Positions 7,733 through 14,716 of a DNA stretch of 19,936 nucleotides are shown in pieces. The position numbers were made by a program, and so were the translations under genes. The stretch comes from Chloroflexota bacterium (GTDB taxonomy: Bacteria; Chloroflexota; Dehalococcoidia; UBA3495). Every line of letters begins with the position of its first letter. Within the stretch, counting starts at the first letter, position 1. Below the pieces are notes generated by a model that did no database searches, was not told the origin of the DNA, and saw nothing but the letters and a program-made list of their open reading frames with translations. The stretch covers positions 1-19,936 of the forward strand of contig JADFNR010000062.1 of assembly GCA_022563275.1 (NCBI GenBank). Direction: 5' to 3'.

Positions 7733-10021
7733 TTAAGAGGCCCGCAGGCCCAAAGCAGTCAGTGCGGCGGCGGCGGCGCCGGAGAGGGTTAGCCCTTTTC
7801 CGGCTGCCCGTCCGCACATGTCCTGCAGCTTTTGCAACACAACAGCATCGGGGGCGCTGCCCTCATTATGATGGGCGTCCAGATCGGCCAGGGTGTTGTA
7901 GGCCTGGTCCACGTTCCAGAAGAAGGACAGCAGCCAGGTCAACTCGCGTTCGTTAAGGGGAACGGGGATGTCAGACAGGTCATAGAGCCCGTTGAAAACC
8001 TTGGTGTAGCGGAGGATACCCGCTTTGTCTTCCGAACTCTCGCCGTAGAACCTGCGGCGGCTCAACTCGGTGATGCGCTGGGAGTAGTCTTCCTCTCCGT
8101 AGATGTTCTTGGGCAACCACTCGGTGCGGAGATCAAGAACGTCGTTACCGGACGCGTCGACGATGGCGACGGCGATATCCGAGCCTAAAAATTCTTCATA
8201 TTCGAATTTCACAGCGTCGCGCAGCAAGGCTTCCTGAAGCATCAGGGTCAATTCCCTGGGAATCTTCTTGTAAGACTTGCCGCTGGCCTCAGCGTTGGTG
8301 TCGGCGCCCACACCCCCGGTATTAAAGACGAAGTATTGCTGATGGAGCCCGCCCTCTTCGATCTTCTTTACTATGTTGTAGAGATTGTTGGCGTTCTCGT
8401 CTTCCAGCCCGATGATGAACGGGTCGGAGAAGTACTCGACGTAAGGACGCCCGATCACTCCGATGGCCGCTCCCATCTGGACCGCTTCACCGTACATCAG
8501 AACCCGGATGTACTGTTCCGGACTCAAACGACGCAGCGGCGGCACCACGGTGTTCTGGCGCATCACAGCCTGCCAGAAAACCTGGTCGGTGTCCTCCATG
8601 GGGACATGGACTCCTTCGGTCTCGCGGCCGTTGGTAATCTTCTTCAGGAGGCCGGTGGCCCCCTTTCTGGTTACCAACCTAGAGCGCGAAAGGGTGACGC
8701 GCATGTTTCGGACCGGGTTGGAGAGGAAATTGGGCGTCCATGAATCCAGGTCGACCGGTACGTTCTCCAGGGTCTCCTCGGTGTTGGGGTCCTGGTCCGT
8801 CCCGCGGACGGACTCGAAAGTGATTGGGTCTTCCGCTTTGTTGAGGCCAAAGGGCATGGCGTAGAGATTGTTCTCAGTACCGTCTATGCCGTAGTAGAGC
8901 GTGCGTTGCTTGCCGTCCCTGGTGACCTTAACCGGGTCTTTCAAGGGCTGCAGCAGCACGATGTCATCGTTCATCGGGTAGACACCCTCTTCGGGGTCGG
9001 TCTTCAGGCCGAGCATCTTTGCTAGTTCGCTGTTGGCCAGTTCCAGCATGATGGTGAGGGTGCTCTTGCCGTGGAGTGACGGACCGACAGTGATCAGCGC
9101 CGTGTTCCTTATCTCGCCGGCCAGGGTCTTGGCGCGGGCCATGCTCAGCGCCGCTTGAATCGCCAGCCCGTCGGCCTCTTTGACCTTGAACATCGCGATG
9201 GACAGGGGGCCCATCTTGTGCTCGCCGACGTAATCGAAACCCAGATGCAGTGAGAGGCCCTTGGTGGGAGCTTTGAAGACCAATTGTGTCAACCCGGCAT
9301 CGTGGAGGCGCTGCTTCAGATCTTCAGGCAGCCCCAGGTCCTCCAGCCAATGGGGAAGGGTGACCTCAAGGATGTCGGGTTCCTGACGGCTCAGTTCTTC
9401 GGAGGCTGGAAAGGTCAGTTGACGCCACATCATGGGAATCTGCATGTACCGCGTGCCAAAGAGCATCTGACGGGCATGGAAGGAGCGTCCCGGGGCGTCG
9501 CCGATCTGGCGGTCGGATTGGACTATGGTGTCGCCCGACTCCAGCTTCTCTTCCATGTAGGCGTTGATGTACCTGAAGACCTCGGTGAACAAGGTCTGGC
9601 TCTCTGTGCTGAAAACCACGCCGTCACGGTTCTTGGCGAACCCGTCGATGAAGTATTGGGTCAGGTCTGGCCTGCGGACGACGCCCAGTTGGCTGAAGAA
9701 GGCATAGCCGCCGGTGTCCAAGCGCACCACCACTTCAGGCCACGCCCTGCCGGCAGCTTTACCGGCGGCATTAGCCTCCGCGGCCTCTTTGTCGATGATG
9801 CTGGCTTCGCCCAGAAACCGCTGTTGCTCGTCTTCGGGAAGATCCTGCAACACGCGCATCTGGCTGATGAGCCACTCTTGGGATGGATTATTGAAGGTCG
9901 CGCCGGGCTTGTGACCCTTTCGGGCCAAAGCGACCAGGCGGTCAAGTTCTTTTTCGAACGCCGGTACGGCAGCGGGCCCGGCGAGGGAGGAGCCAGCTAC
10001 TGGCTGCATTTGGGGACTCAT
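7733..10021 (-). CDS. Large phosphoenolpyruvate carboxykinase-like protein
   Basis: A 762-residue protein with the landmarks of ATP-type phosphoenolpyruvate carboxykinase, but far longer than the usual ~530-residue enzyme and quite divergent. The nucleotide loop reads GPSLHGKST (313-321) where PEPCK has GLSGTGKTT. The next acidic box reads MNDDIVLLQP (350-359) where PEPCK has GDDEHGW. Further on, RRLSPEQYIRVLMYGEAVQM (497-516), FSDPFIIG (531-538) and FNTGGVGA (566-573) followed by GKSYKKIPRELTLMLQEALL line up with the C-terminal PEPCK motifs. Residues 1-250 have no family I recognise. No signal peptide or membrane segment is seen. The ATG at 10021 has only a weak ribosome site; an in-frame ATG four codons later is an alternative. 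Whether it makes PEP or is a kinase-like relative cannot be judged from sequence alone. Confidence 0.68.
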   Translation of the reverse strand: MSPQMQPVAGSSLAGPAAVPAFEKELDRLVALARKGHKPGATFNNPSQEWLISQMRVLQDLPEDEQQRFLGEASIIDKEAAEANAAGKAAGRAWPEVVVRLDTGGYAFFSQLGVVRRPDLTQYFIDGFAKNRDGVVFSTESQTLFTEVFRYINAYMEEKLESGDTIVQSDRQIGDAPGRSFHARQMLFGTRYMQIPMMWRQLTFPASEELSRQEPDILEVTLPHWLEDLGLPEDLKQRLHDAGLTQLVFKAPTKGLSLHLGFDYVGEHKMGPLSIAMFKVKEADGLAIQAALSMARAKTLAGEIRNTALITVGPSLHGKSTLTIMLELANSELAKMLGLKTDPEEGVYPMNDDIVLLQPLKDPVKVTRDGKQRTLYYGIDGTENNLYAMPFGLNKAEDPITFESVRGTDQDPNTEETLENVPVDLDSWTPNFLSNPVRNMRVTLSRSRLVTRKGATGLLKKITNGRETEGVHVPMEDTDQVFWQAVMRQNTVVPPLRRLSPEQYIRVLMYGEAVQMGAAIGVIGRPYVEYFSDPFIIGLEDENANNLYNIVKKIEEGGLHQQYFVFNTGGVGADTNAEASGKSYKKIPRELTLMLQEALLRDAVKFEYEEFLGSDIAVAIVDASGNDVLDLRTEWLPKNIYGEEDYSQRITELSRRRFYGESSEDKAGILRYTKVFNGLYDLSDIPVPLNERELTWLLSFFWNVDQAYNTLADLDAHHNEGSAPDAVVLQKLQDMCGRAAGKGLTLSGAAAAALTALGLRAS

Positions 10022-10583
10022 GTATTCCGATTCCGTATTTGATGAGAGGTGGTTACGGTACCGCCGCTAAATGAGCCGGCGCCAGTAACTTGGCAGGCAT
10101 ATCGCCCAAAGCCGACAGTATGCTACATCCTGGCTGTGACCAAGTCAAAGATATTCAGGGGCGAAACCCTTGTCTGACGCGGGTCATGGCGAGGCCCTGG
10201 CGGCTCTCCCCAGTCCTTTTACGAAGACGCGGCGGCGGCGGTCCGGGCCGGGTTCCGAAACAGTCGAACGATATCCCAACGCAACAATGGTTTGGGGAGC
10301 AAAACCCGTGTCACTAAATGGATTCCGCGGAGAAACCAACCCCGGAAACCAAGCCTGTCCGCAGACCACCACTCGAAATCTTCGCATTGCCTTTGCAGCC
10401 GGAAACTGGTATGATTTTGAGGTGCATTTTCCTCCCAACGAGGCCGATGTTACCGATGATTCCAAGCCGAGGGTTCCAGGTCTTGGCCCCCGGCGATCTC
10501 CTCAAAACTCTCTGGCGAACCCCTACATCACCGTGGCGGACATTTGCGAAAACTGAAGACTGACTGAAGGTGGAGGTACTTGA
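10022..10583. other. Divergent intergenic region; short frames of doubtful coding value
   Basis: Roughly 560 bases between the leftward PEPCK-like gene and the rightward GreA fusion. A plus-strand frame from ATG 10318 to 10563 (81 residues) starts with a plausible hydrophilic stretch but lacks a ribosome site. A second plus frame over the same bases, ending at 10556, also reads like protein (NWYDFEVHFPP). The two could be pieces of one frameshifted gene, but I cannot support a product. A good promoter sits at 10387-10415. Confidence 0.5.
10387..10415 (+). promoter_or_regulatory. Candidate sigma70-type promoter of the GreA-fusion gene
   Basis: TTGCCT (10387-10392) and TATGAT (10410-10415) are 17 bases apart, and TGG immediately before the -10 matches an extended -10. 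Transcription would start near 10422, leaving a leader of about 160 bases to the GTG start at 10584. Confidence 0.5.
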
Positions 10584-11414
10584 GTGACGACCGAGCAATG
10601 CCTTTCAATATCGGAAGCTCTGACGCATTTTGTGGCGGCCAAGAAATCCGCCAAGTCAGCCCAACAAAGTCATCAGGAACTGGGCCGTTTTGTGGCCTGG
10701 TGTGGCCGCGAGCGGAAGGTTTCCGAACTCTCCCCCTCGGAAGTCGCTGAATACGCTCAACAGATGGGTCTCGGCGGATCAGAGTCCGTGCAGCGTTTGG
10801 GCCCCGTCAAGATTTTCCTCGCCTATTGGAAAGACCAGGGATGGATCGAAAATGGACTAGCATCCCACCTCCGTGTTCCCCGCACCCGCCGTACCACCGC
10901 CGCCAAGCCCACCTCCCGCTCCAACGGCCGTGCCACTTTCACCGGCTCCCATCTCAGTCAGGAAGGCTATGACCGTATGGTCAGCCAATTGGATGATCTC
11001 AAGGACCAGCGGGCCCTCGTCCTAGAAGATATTAAAAGGGCCATGGCTGACAAAGACTTCAGGGAAAATGCCCCTCTGGACGCAGCCAAGGACCAGCAGG
11101 GAATCGTCGAACTCCGCATCCGCGAACTAGAATCCAGCATCAACAATGCGCAGATCCTACCTGAGGGGGCGTCATCCAAGGTAGCCCGCTCCTCGGTCGG
11201 CGCAAAGGTGACTCTTAAGGACACCGTCTCCGGAAAAACCCTGGCCTATACCCTGGTTGATGTCCGCGAAGCCGATATCTCCGCAGGCAAGATATCCACC
11301 ACCTCACCGGTGGGCGAGGCCCTCTTGGACCGAATGGTCGGGGAAGAAGTGACCATCAACGTCCCCAAGGGCACTCTGCGCTATCTGGTGCAGCGGATAA
11401 CCGCCATCAGTTGA
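10584..11414 (+). CDS. Fusion of a tyrosine-recombinase core-binding (SAM-like) domain and a GreA/GreB transcription elongation factor
   Basis: Two domains in 276 residues. Residues 8-97 resemble the N-terminal DNA-binding SAM-like domain of phage-type integrases (TLSLREALEEF-like start, then a helix bundle ending AYWKDQGWIENGLASHLRVPR). The recombinase catalytic domain is absent. A basic, proline-containing linker (98-118) leads to a full-length GreA-like part. That part has a coiled coil from HLSQEGYDRMV (123-133), with the tip motif DFRENA (158-163) keeping the Asp and Glu that GreA uses to stimulate RNA cleavage by RNA polymerase, then an FKBP-like C-terminal domain ending at 276. The GTG start lies behind GGAGG. 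I infer a Gre factor with an added DNA-binding or docking module. It is followed by a strong hairpin terminator, so it is probably monocistronic. Gre domain certain; integrase-like domain likely. Confidence 0.85.
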   Translation: MTTEQCLSISEALTHFVAAKKSAKSAQQSHQELGRFVAWCGRERKVSELSPSEVAEYAQQMGLGGSESVQRLGPVKIFLAYWKDQGWIENGLASHLRVPRTRRTTAAKPTSRSNGRATFTGSHLSQEGYDRMVSQLDDLKDQRALVLEDIKRAMADKDFRENAPLDAAKDQQGIVELRIRELESSINNAQILPEGASSKVARSSVGAKVTLKDTVSGKTLAYTLVDVREADISAGKISTTSPVGEALLDRMVGEEVTINVPKGTLRYLVQRITAIS

Positions 11415-11445
11415 TGCCCCCCGCCACCCCAGAAACTAGAAACCA

Positions 11446-11473
11446 AAAGGCCGCCTCGCAAGGGGCGGCCTTT
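11446..11473 (+). terminator. Hairpin terminator after the GreA-fusion gene
   Basis: AAAGGCCGCC (11446-11455) and its perfect complement GGCGGCCTTT (11464-11473) flank an 8-base loop. It starts 31 bases after the stop codon. The A/T flanks allow function in either direction. Confidence 0.75.
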
Positions 11474-11535
11474 CCATTGTGGAATTATGAGACGGCGCAT
11501 GACCATCTAATGACCGGACATAATAATGACGAATA

Positions 11536-11565
11536 AAAAGGCGCCCCATTTTTAGGGCGCCTTTT
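11536..11565 (-). terminator. Hairpin terminator after the peroxiredoxin gene
   Basis: AAAAGGCGCCC (11536-11546) and GGGCGCCTTTT (11555-11565) form a perfect 11-bp stem with loop CATTTTTA. Flanking A and T runs fit a terminator in both directions; it lies 42 bases past the peroxiredoxin stop. Confidence 0.75.
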
Positions 11566-11607
11566 CAATGTCCTGAAACCTAGCCGGGCAGCCGTTTGGT
11601 CATGCTG

Positions 11608-12069
11608 CTAATTCAGCCCTTCCACCACGGCGAAGATGTCGATTGGATTCGGCAGAATGCCGGGCTGATAGGTCTCCCGGAAGCGGACCACACCCTCTTT
11701 GTCGATTATGATCACGGCCCGGTTGCTGGCCCCGCGCTCCTCGTTCCACAGCCCGTACGCTCTGGTGGTCTCACCCTTGGGGTGGAAGTCGGACAACTCG
11801 GGGTAGGGTAGCCCACCCAAAGCCGTGGTCCACGCACGATGCGCCGGAACGGTGTCGCAGCTTATGCCCAGTACCTGAGCATTATTATCCTCGAACCGCT
11901 TGTATTCCTGACGGAACGAGGCTGCCTGCGTCGTTCAACCAGCGGTGAAATCGAATACGTGGAAGGAAAGGACGACTATCTTCTTGCCTTTGTAATCTGC
12001 CAGGGAAACGTCCCCATCGGGGGAAGGAAGTTTGAAATCGGGGGCGACATCGCCAATCTCTGCCGGCAT
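11608..12069 (-). CDS. Peroxiredoxin, probable selenoprotein (in-frame TGA at the catalytic cysteine position)
   Basis: Thiol (here selenol) peroxidase of the AhpC/TSA family, which reduces hydrogen peroxide and organic hydroperoxides in the cytoplasm. Read from ATG 12069 through a single TGA (11937-11935) to the TAG at 11608, it gives 153 residues, a normal length. It starts MPAEIGDVAPDFKLPSPDGD, a classic peroxiredoxin opening, and reaches FDFTAG-U45-TTQ, where TGA replaces the peroxidatic Cys of the TxxC motif. After the TGA the frame continues without a shift: LGISCDTVPAH with Cys71 as a possible resolving cysteine, Arg117 of the active site, and the closing part to residue 153. A GGGAG ribosome site sits just before the ATG. 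A stem-loop lies where a bacterial SECIS should be. A TGC-to-TGA nonsense mutation is the alternative, but every other landmark is intact. A gene finder that treats TGA as stop would report only the C-terminal half. Confidence 0.85.
11905..11916 (-). promoter_or_regulatory. Candidate bacterial SECIS hairpin for Sec insertion
   Basis: In the mRNA, UUCC-GUCA-GGAA forms a 4-bp stem (5 with a G-U pair) whose four-base loop begins 23 bases after the UGA and has G as first base. This fits the known bacterial SECIS layout: apical loop roughly 16-37 bases past the UGA with a G among its first two bases. CCUCG just before and CGAGG further downstream could extend it as a lower helix. Confidence 0.5.
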
Positions 12070-12132
12070 ACTCCCGCCTTTATTGATTAAGATTTGGCGC
12101 GTTTAAATCTCGTCTGTGGGCGCGCCCAGCAA

Positions 12133-12138
12133 ATTATA
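12133..12138 (-). promoter_or_regulatory. Candidate -10 box of the peroxiredoxin gene
   Basis: A perfect TATAAT on the minus strand, about 65 bases upstream of the ATG. No clear -35 box is seen at the right distance. It would give a leader of about 57 bases. Confidence 0.35.
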
Positions 12139-12226
12139 CAGCACAATCCGTCGGGAGACACCGGTGCCCCGAACTGCTTGGGCCCGTGAAGACACGCGGG
12201 CGCCGGAAGACGGGCCGAGGCCCCAT

Positions 12227-12234
12227 GATATACT
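12227..12234 (+). promoter_or_regulatory. Candidate extended -10 promoter of the exonuclease-like gene
   Basis: TG at 12226-12227, one base, then TATACT at 12229-12234 matches an extended -10 element, which can work without a -35. It faces away from the peroxiredoxin promoter and would leave a leader of about 50-60 bases. Confidence 0.35.
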
Positions 12235-12292
12235 TGCCCGCGTTGCCTCCAGTGGCAATCGAGGCGGCCCCGGGTTTGGATTCGAGTGAGGT

Positions 12293-13288
12293 GTGTACGT
12301 GCAGGCGGTGTTTAAAAGCGGGGTATACCTGCCCGAACTGGACCTTTGGCTCGACTCAACCAGAAAGCGTGAGTTCAGTCTGATCTCCCACGCCCACTCC
12401 GACCATACAGGACGCCATAACCGTCCCGTCCTCACCCCCAACACGGCCAGCCTATTGGGGGATTATCTCAAGAATTCAGACCCCATCCTTCTCCCCTACC
12501 ACCAGCCCTTCGATGCTCCAAACTTCACCATGACCCTATATCCCGCCGGCCACTGCCTCGGCTCCGCACAGGCGCTGATCGAGTCCAAAGAGACCGGGGA
12601 AAGGCTGCTCTATACCGGCGACATCAAGAGCCGCCGGAGTCCGACCAACGAACCCTTGGAAGCTGTGCCCTGCGACACCCTGGTCATGGAGTGCACCTAT
12701 GGACGGCCCGAGTATGTGTTCCCGCCCGAGGAACAGGTATTGGAGACCGCCTACCGGACCTTAAGGATGTGGTTGTCCCGCGGCGAACGGCCGGTGGTCC
12801 AGGGTTGGCGGTTGGGCAAGGCCCAGGAGTTGCTTCACCACCTGCTGGGCCAAGGATTCGATGTCATGCTTGAGGAGAGCATCTACCTGGGCACCCAGGT
12901 GTATCTTGATGCCGGGGTGAAATTTCCCGGCGAGGTGAAGATGTTCGATGGCGAATGGCCAGAAGGCTGGCTCCTGCTGTTTCCCCCCGGAAAGCGCCGG
13001 GAGGCACTGAGGGGTTTCAGGGGAAAACGGACCTTGGAGATGACCGGATGGGCGACATCGGGCAGCATGCCCTGGGGCCGTGGAGCCGACGCCAGCCTGC
13101 CCTACAGCGACCATCCCGACTTCAACGAGCTGGTGGAATACGTCCAGGCGGTTTCGCCCAAGCAGGTCTATACCGTGAACGGCTTCCCAGAACTGGCCGC
13201 CCGGCTTCGGGAGTTGGGCTACCCGGCGGTGCATCTGAGCGGCCGGGGCCAGAAACAGGACACCGGCTTCCAGATGAAGCTGGTCTAG
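12293..13288 (+). CDS. Metallo-beta-lactamase-fold exonuclease-like protein (beta-CASP / ligase-associated exonuclease family)
   Basis: A 331-residue protein of the metallo-beta-lactamase fold related to RNA/DNA-processing beta-CASP enzymes, closest in layout to the 'ligase-associated DNA exonuclease' group. Metal-binding motifs are visible: HAHSDH (33-38), GHCLGSAQ (86-93, His87), YTGDIKSRRSP (107-117, Asp110), ECTYG (133-137) and SDHPDF (272-277, His274). The last motif usually has a histidine-glycine pair near the C-terminus; here the corresponding YTVNGFPE (293-300) has Asn. The start is uncertain: GTG at 12293, or GTG at 12299 with better ribosome-site spacing. No DNA ligase gene is adjacent, so the association with ligase is not shown here. 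It could act on RNA instead. Confidence 0.82.
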   Translation: MYVQAVFKSGVYLPELDLWLDSTRKREFSLISHAHSDHTGRHNRPVLTPNTASLLGDYLKNSDPILLPYHQPFDAPNFTMTLYPAGHCLGSAQALIESKETGERLLYTGDIKSRRSPTNEPLEAVPCDTLVMECTYGRPEYVFPPEEQVLETAYRTLRMWLSRGERPVVQGWRLGKAQELLHHLLGQGFDVMLEESIYLGTQVYLDAGVKFPGEVKMFDGEWPEGWLLLFPPGKRREALRGFRGKRTLEMTGWATSGSMPWGRGADASLPYSDHPDFNELVEYVQAVSPKQVYTVNGFPELAARLRELGYPAVHLSGRGQKQDTGFQMKLV

Positions 13289-13521
13289 ACCCTCCGGTCA
13301 ATAAATAGCCCATGATCAACCCTTTCTATCGGGACACATCGCCTCACCGAGCCTCCCCTGCAAAAAGCCAACGATAATTCCCCGACCTAGCGCCGCCGCC
13401 GGGTAGTGTTGGGCTCTTCCGAGTAGACCACATGCAGAATATTCAGTAATCTTGGAACGAGAACTTAGAAGCACCTGCCCATTTCACTAATCGATCATCG
13501 AAGGAAGGAGGTGTTACCCGT

Positions 13522-14217
13522 TTGAGTGGTGAGCGAGTCCTGGTGATCGACGATGACCCGGAATTGTCGGAACAGGTGAGCGATTATCTGGTCCTGCAAG
13601 GTCTTGAGGTTTCAAGGGCGGTTGATGGCGATGAAGCCCTGACCATGGTGGCCGTTCGCCGGTACGATCTTGTGCTCTTGGACGTCATCATGCCGGGGAT
13701 CGACGGGTTCGCGGTGTGCCGCAAGATCAGAGAGACTTCACAGGTCCCGATAATTATGGCGACCGCCATCGGCGATGAATCAGCGAAGATACAGATGCTC
13801 CAGGCAGGGGCCGATGATTACGTCGTAAAACCGTATTCGTTACCGGAGTTGCATGCGCGGATCAACGCCGTGCTAAGACGCGCCACCGCGTACCGCGCCC
13901 ATCAAGACATACCGGAATTTACAAAAGACGACCTGAGGATCGACTACCTGTCGCACGAGGTCACCGTCTCCGGTAAAGACGTGGAGCTGACTTCCACCGA
14001 ATTCAACCTGTTGAAGGAACTGGCAACCCATGCCGGCGAGGTTTTAACCCACCGGGCATTGTTGCATGCGGTCTGGGGCGCTGAGTACGGCGAAGAAAGG
14101 GAGTACGTCCGGGTGTTTGTGAACCGGCTGCGCCAGAAACTTGGCGATGATCCGGTATCGCCCCGGTTCATCAAGACAGAAGCCGGAGTGGGCTACCGAT
14201 TCATCAAAGGTGAATGA
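13522..14217 (+). CDS. OmpR/PhoB-family two-component response regulator
   Basis: A DNA-binding response regulator of 231 residues. The receiver domain (1-120) has the acidic pair at Asp10-Asp12, the phosphorylated Asp54 in VLLDVIMPG, Thr81, and Lys103-Pro104. The C-terminal winged helix (135-230) shows ELTSTEFNLLKELATHAGEV, then VFVNRLRQKLGDDP and the GVGYRF ending typical of the OmpR/PhoB group. The start is a TTG with AGGAGGT eight bases upstream. It runs toward a sensor kinase and a second regulator on the opposite strand, 55 bases away. It may be a partner of that kinase, but the kinase is translationally coupled to its own CheY-like regulator, so the link is inference only. Confidence 0.93.
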   Translation: MSGERVLVIDDDPELSEQVSDYLVLQGLEVSRAVDGDEALTMVAVRRYDLVLLDVIMPGIDGFAVCRKIRETSQVPIIMATAIGDESAKIQMLQAGADDYVVKPYSLPELHARINAVLRRATAYRAHQDIPEFTKDDLRIDYLSHEVTVSGKDVELTSTEFNLLKELATHAGEVLTHRALLHAVWGAEYGEEREYVRVFVNRLRQKLGDDPVSPRFIKTEAGVGYRFIKGE

Positions 14218-14272
14218 GCCAATGCGCCGCGCGGGCCTCAGCGGGAAGCGCCCAGCCAGAATCGCCAGCCGT

Positions 14273-14716
14273 CTAAGTTATCGGCGGGTTCTCATTCCAT
14301 AGAAGCCAATAGGAGCAGATGCTGGTCATGATCTGGTTGAAATCATCCAATTCGATGGGCTTGCGGATATAACTGCTGGCCCCGGCTGCGTAGGCATCCG
14401 CCAGGTCGCGTTTTTCCGCGGACGAAGTTAGCACCACCACGGGCACATATTTGGTGCGCGGGTCGCTCCTGATCGCTCGGAGCACTTCCAGCCCCGAGAT
14501 CTTGGGCATCTTGAGATCCAAGATCACCAGGCGCGGCGGAGTAAGCGATTCCCTGGTTTGATCATCAGGCAGGCCCAGGAGTATCTCCAATGCCTCCGCT
14601 CCGTCGCGGGCTATTTGCACCTCACAGCATACGCCGGAAAACTCAATGGCCAGGAGAGCTAAGTCCTCGTCGTCCTTATTATCTTCCACCAGCAATAATT
14701 TGGGTTTTTCAGGCAT
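14273..14716 (-). CDS. Single-domain response regulator (CheY/Rcp1-like)
   Basis: A receiver domain alone, 147 residues, with no output domain. It has Glu11-Asp12, phosphorylated Asp67 in VILDLKMP, Thr97 in VVVLTSS, and Lys119-Pro120. The spacing and the DLKMPKISGLEVLRAIR stretch resemble the Rcp1 group that pairs with phytochrome-like and PAS/GAF kinases. I place the start at the ATG 14716 rather than the upstream ATG at 14734: GAGGAA precedes it and it overlaps the kinase stop codon (ATGCCTGA), so the two are translationally coupled. It most likely receives phosphate from that kinase and passes it on, or acts by protein contact. Confidence 0.93.
   Translation of the reverse strand: MPEKPKLLLVEDNKDDEDLALLAIEFSGVCCEVQIARDGAEALEILLGLPDDQTRESLTPPRLVILDLKMPKISGLEVLRAIRSDPRTKYVPVVVLTSSAEKRDLADAYAAGASSYIRKPIELDDFNQIMTSICSYWLLWNENPPIT

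Noticed and set aside
9284..10042. 252-residue plus-strand frame
   Set aside because: Antisense to the PEPCK-like gene; its long open frame follows from GC-rich codon use on the other strand.
10318..10563. 81-residue plus-strand frame as a gene
   Set aside because: No ribosome site, and another overlapping frame looks equally protein-like; not enough support to call it.
11608..11820. 70-residue minus-strand frame as a stand-alone gene
   Set aside because: It is only the C-terminal part of the peroxiredoxin; its apparent start lies within the family fold and the upstream half is in the same frame across the TGA.
12103..12444. Minus-strand 113-residue frame
   Set aside because: Overlaps the metal-binding start of the exonuclease-like gene and has no recognisable features.
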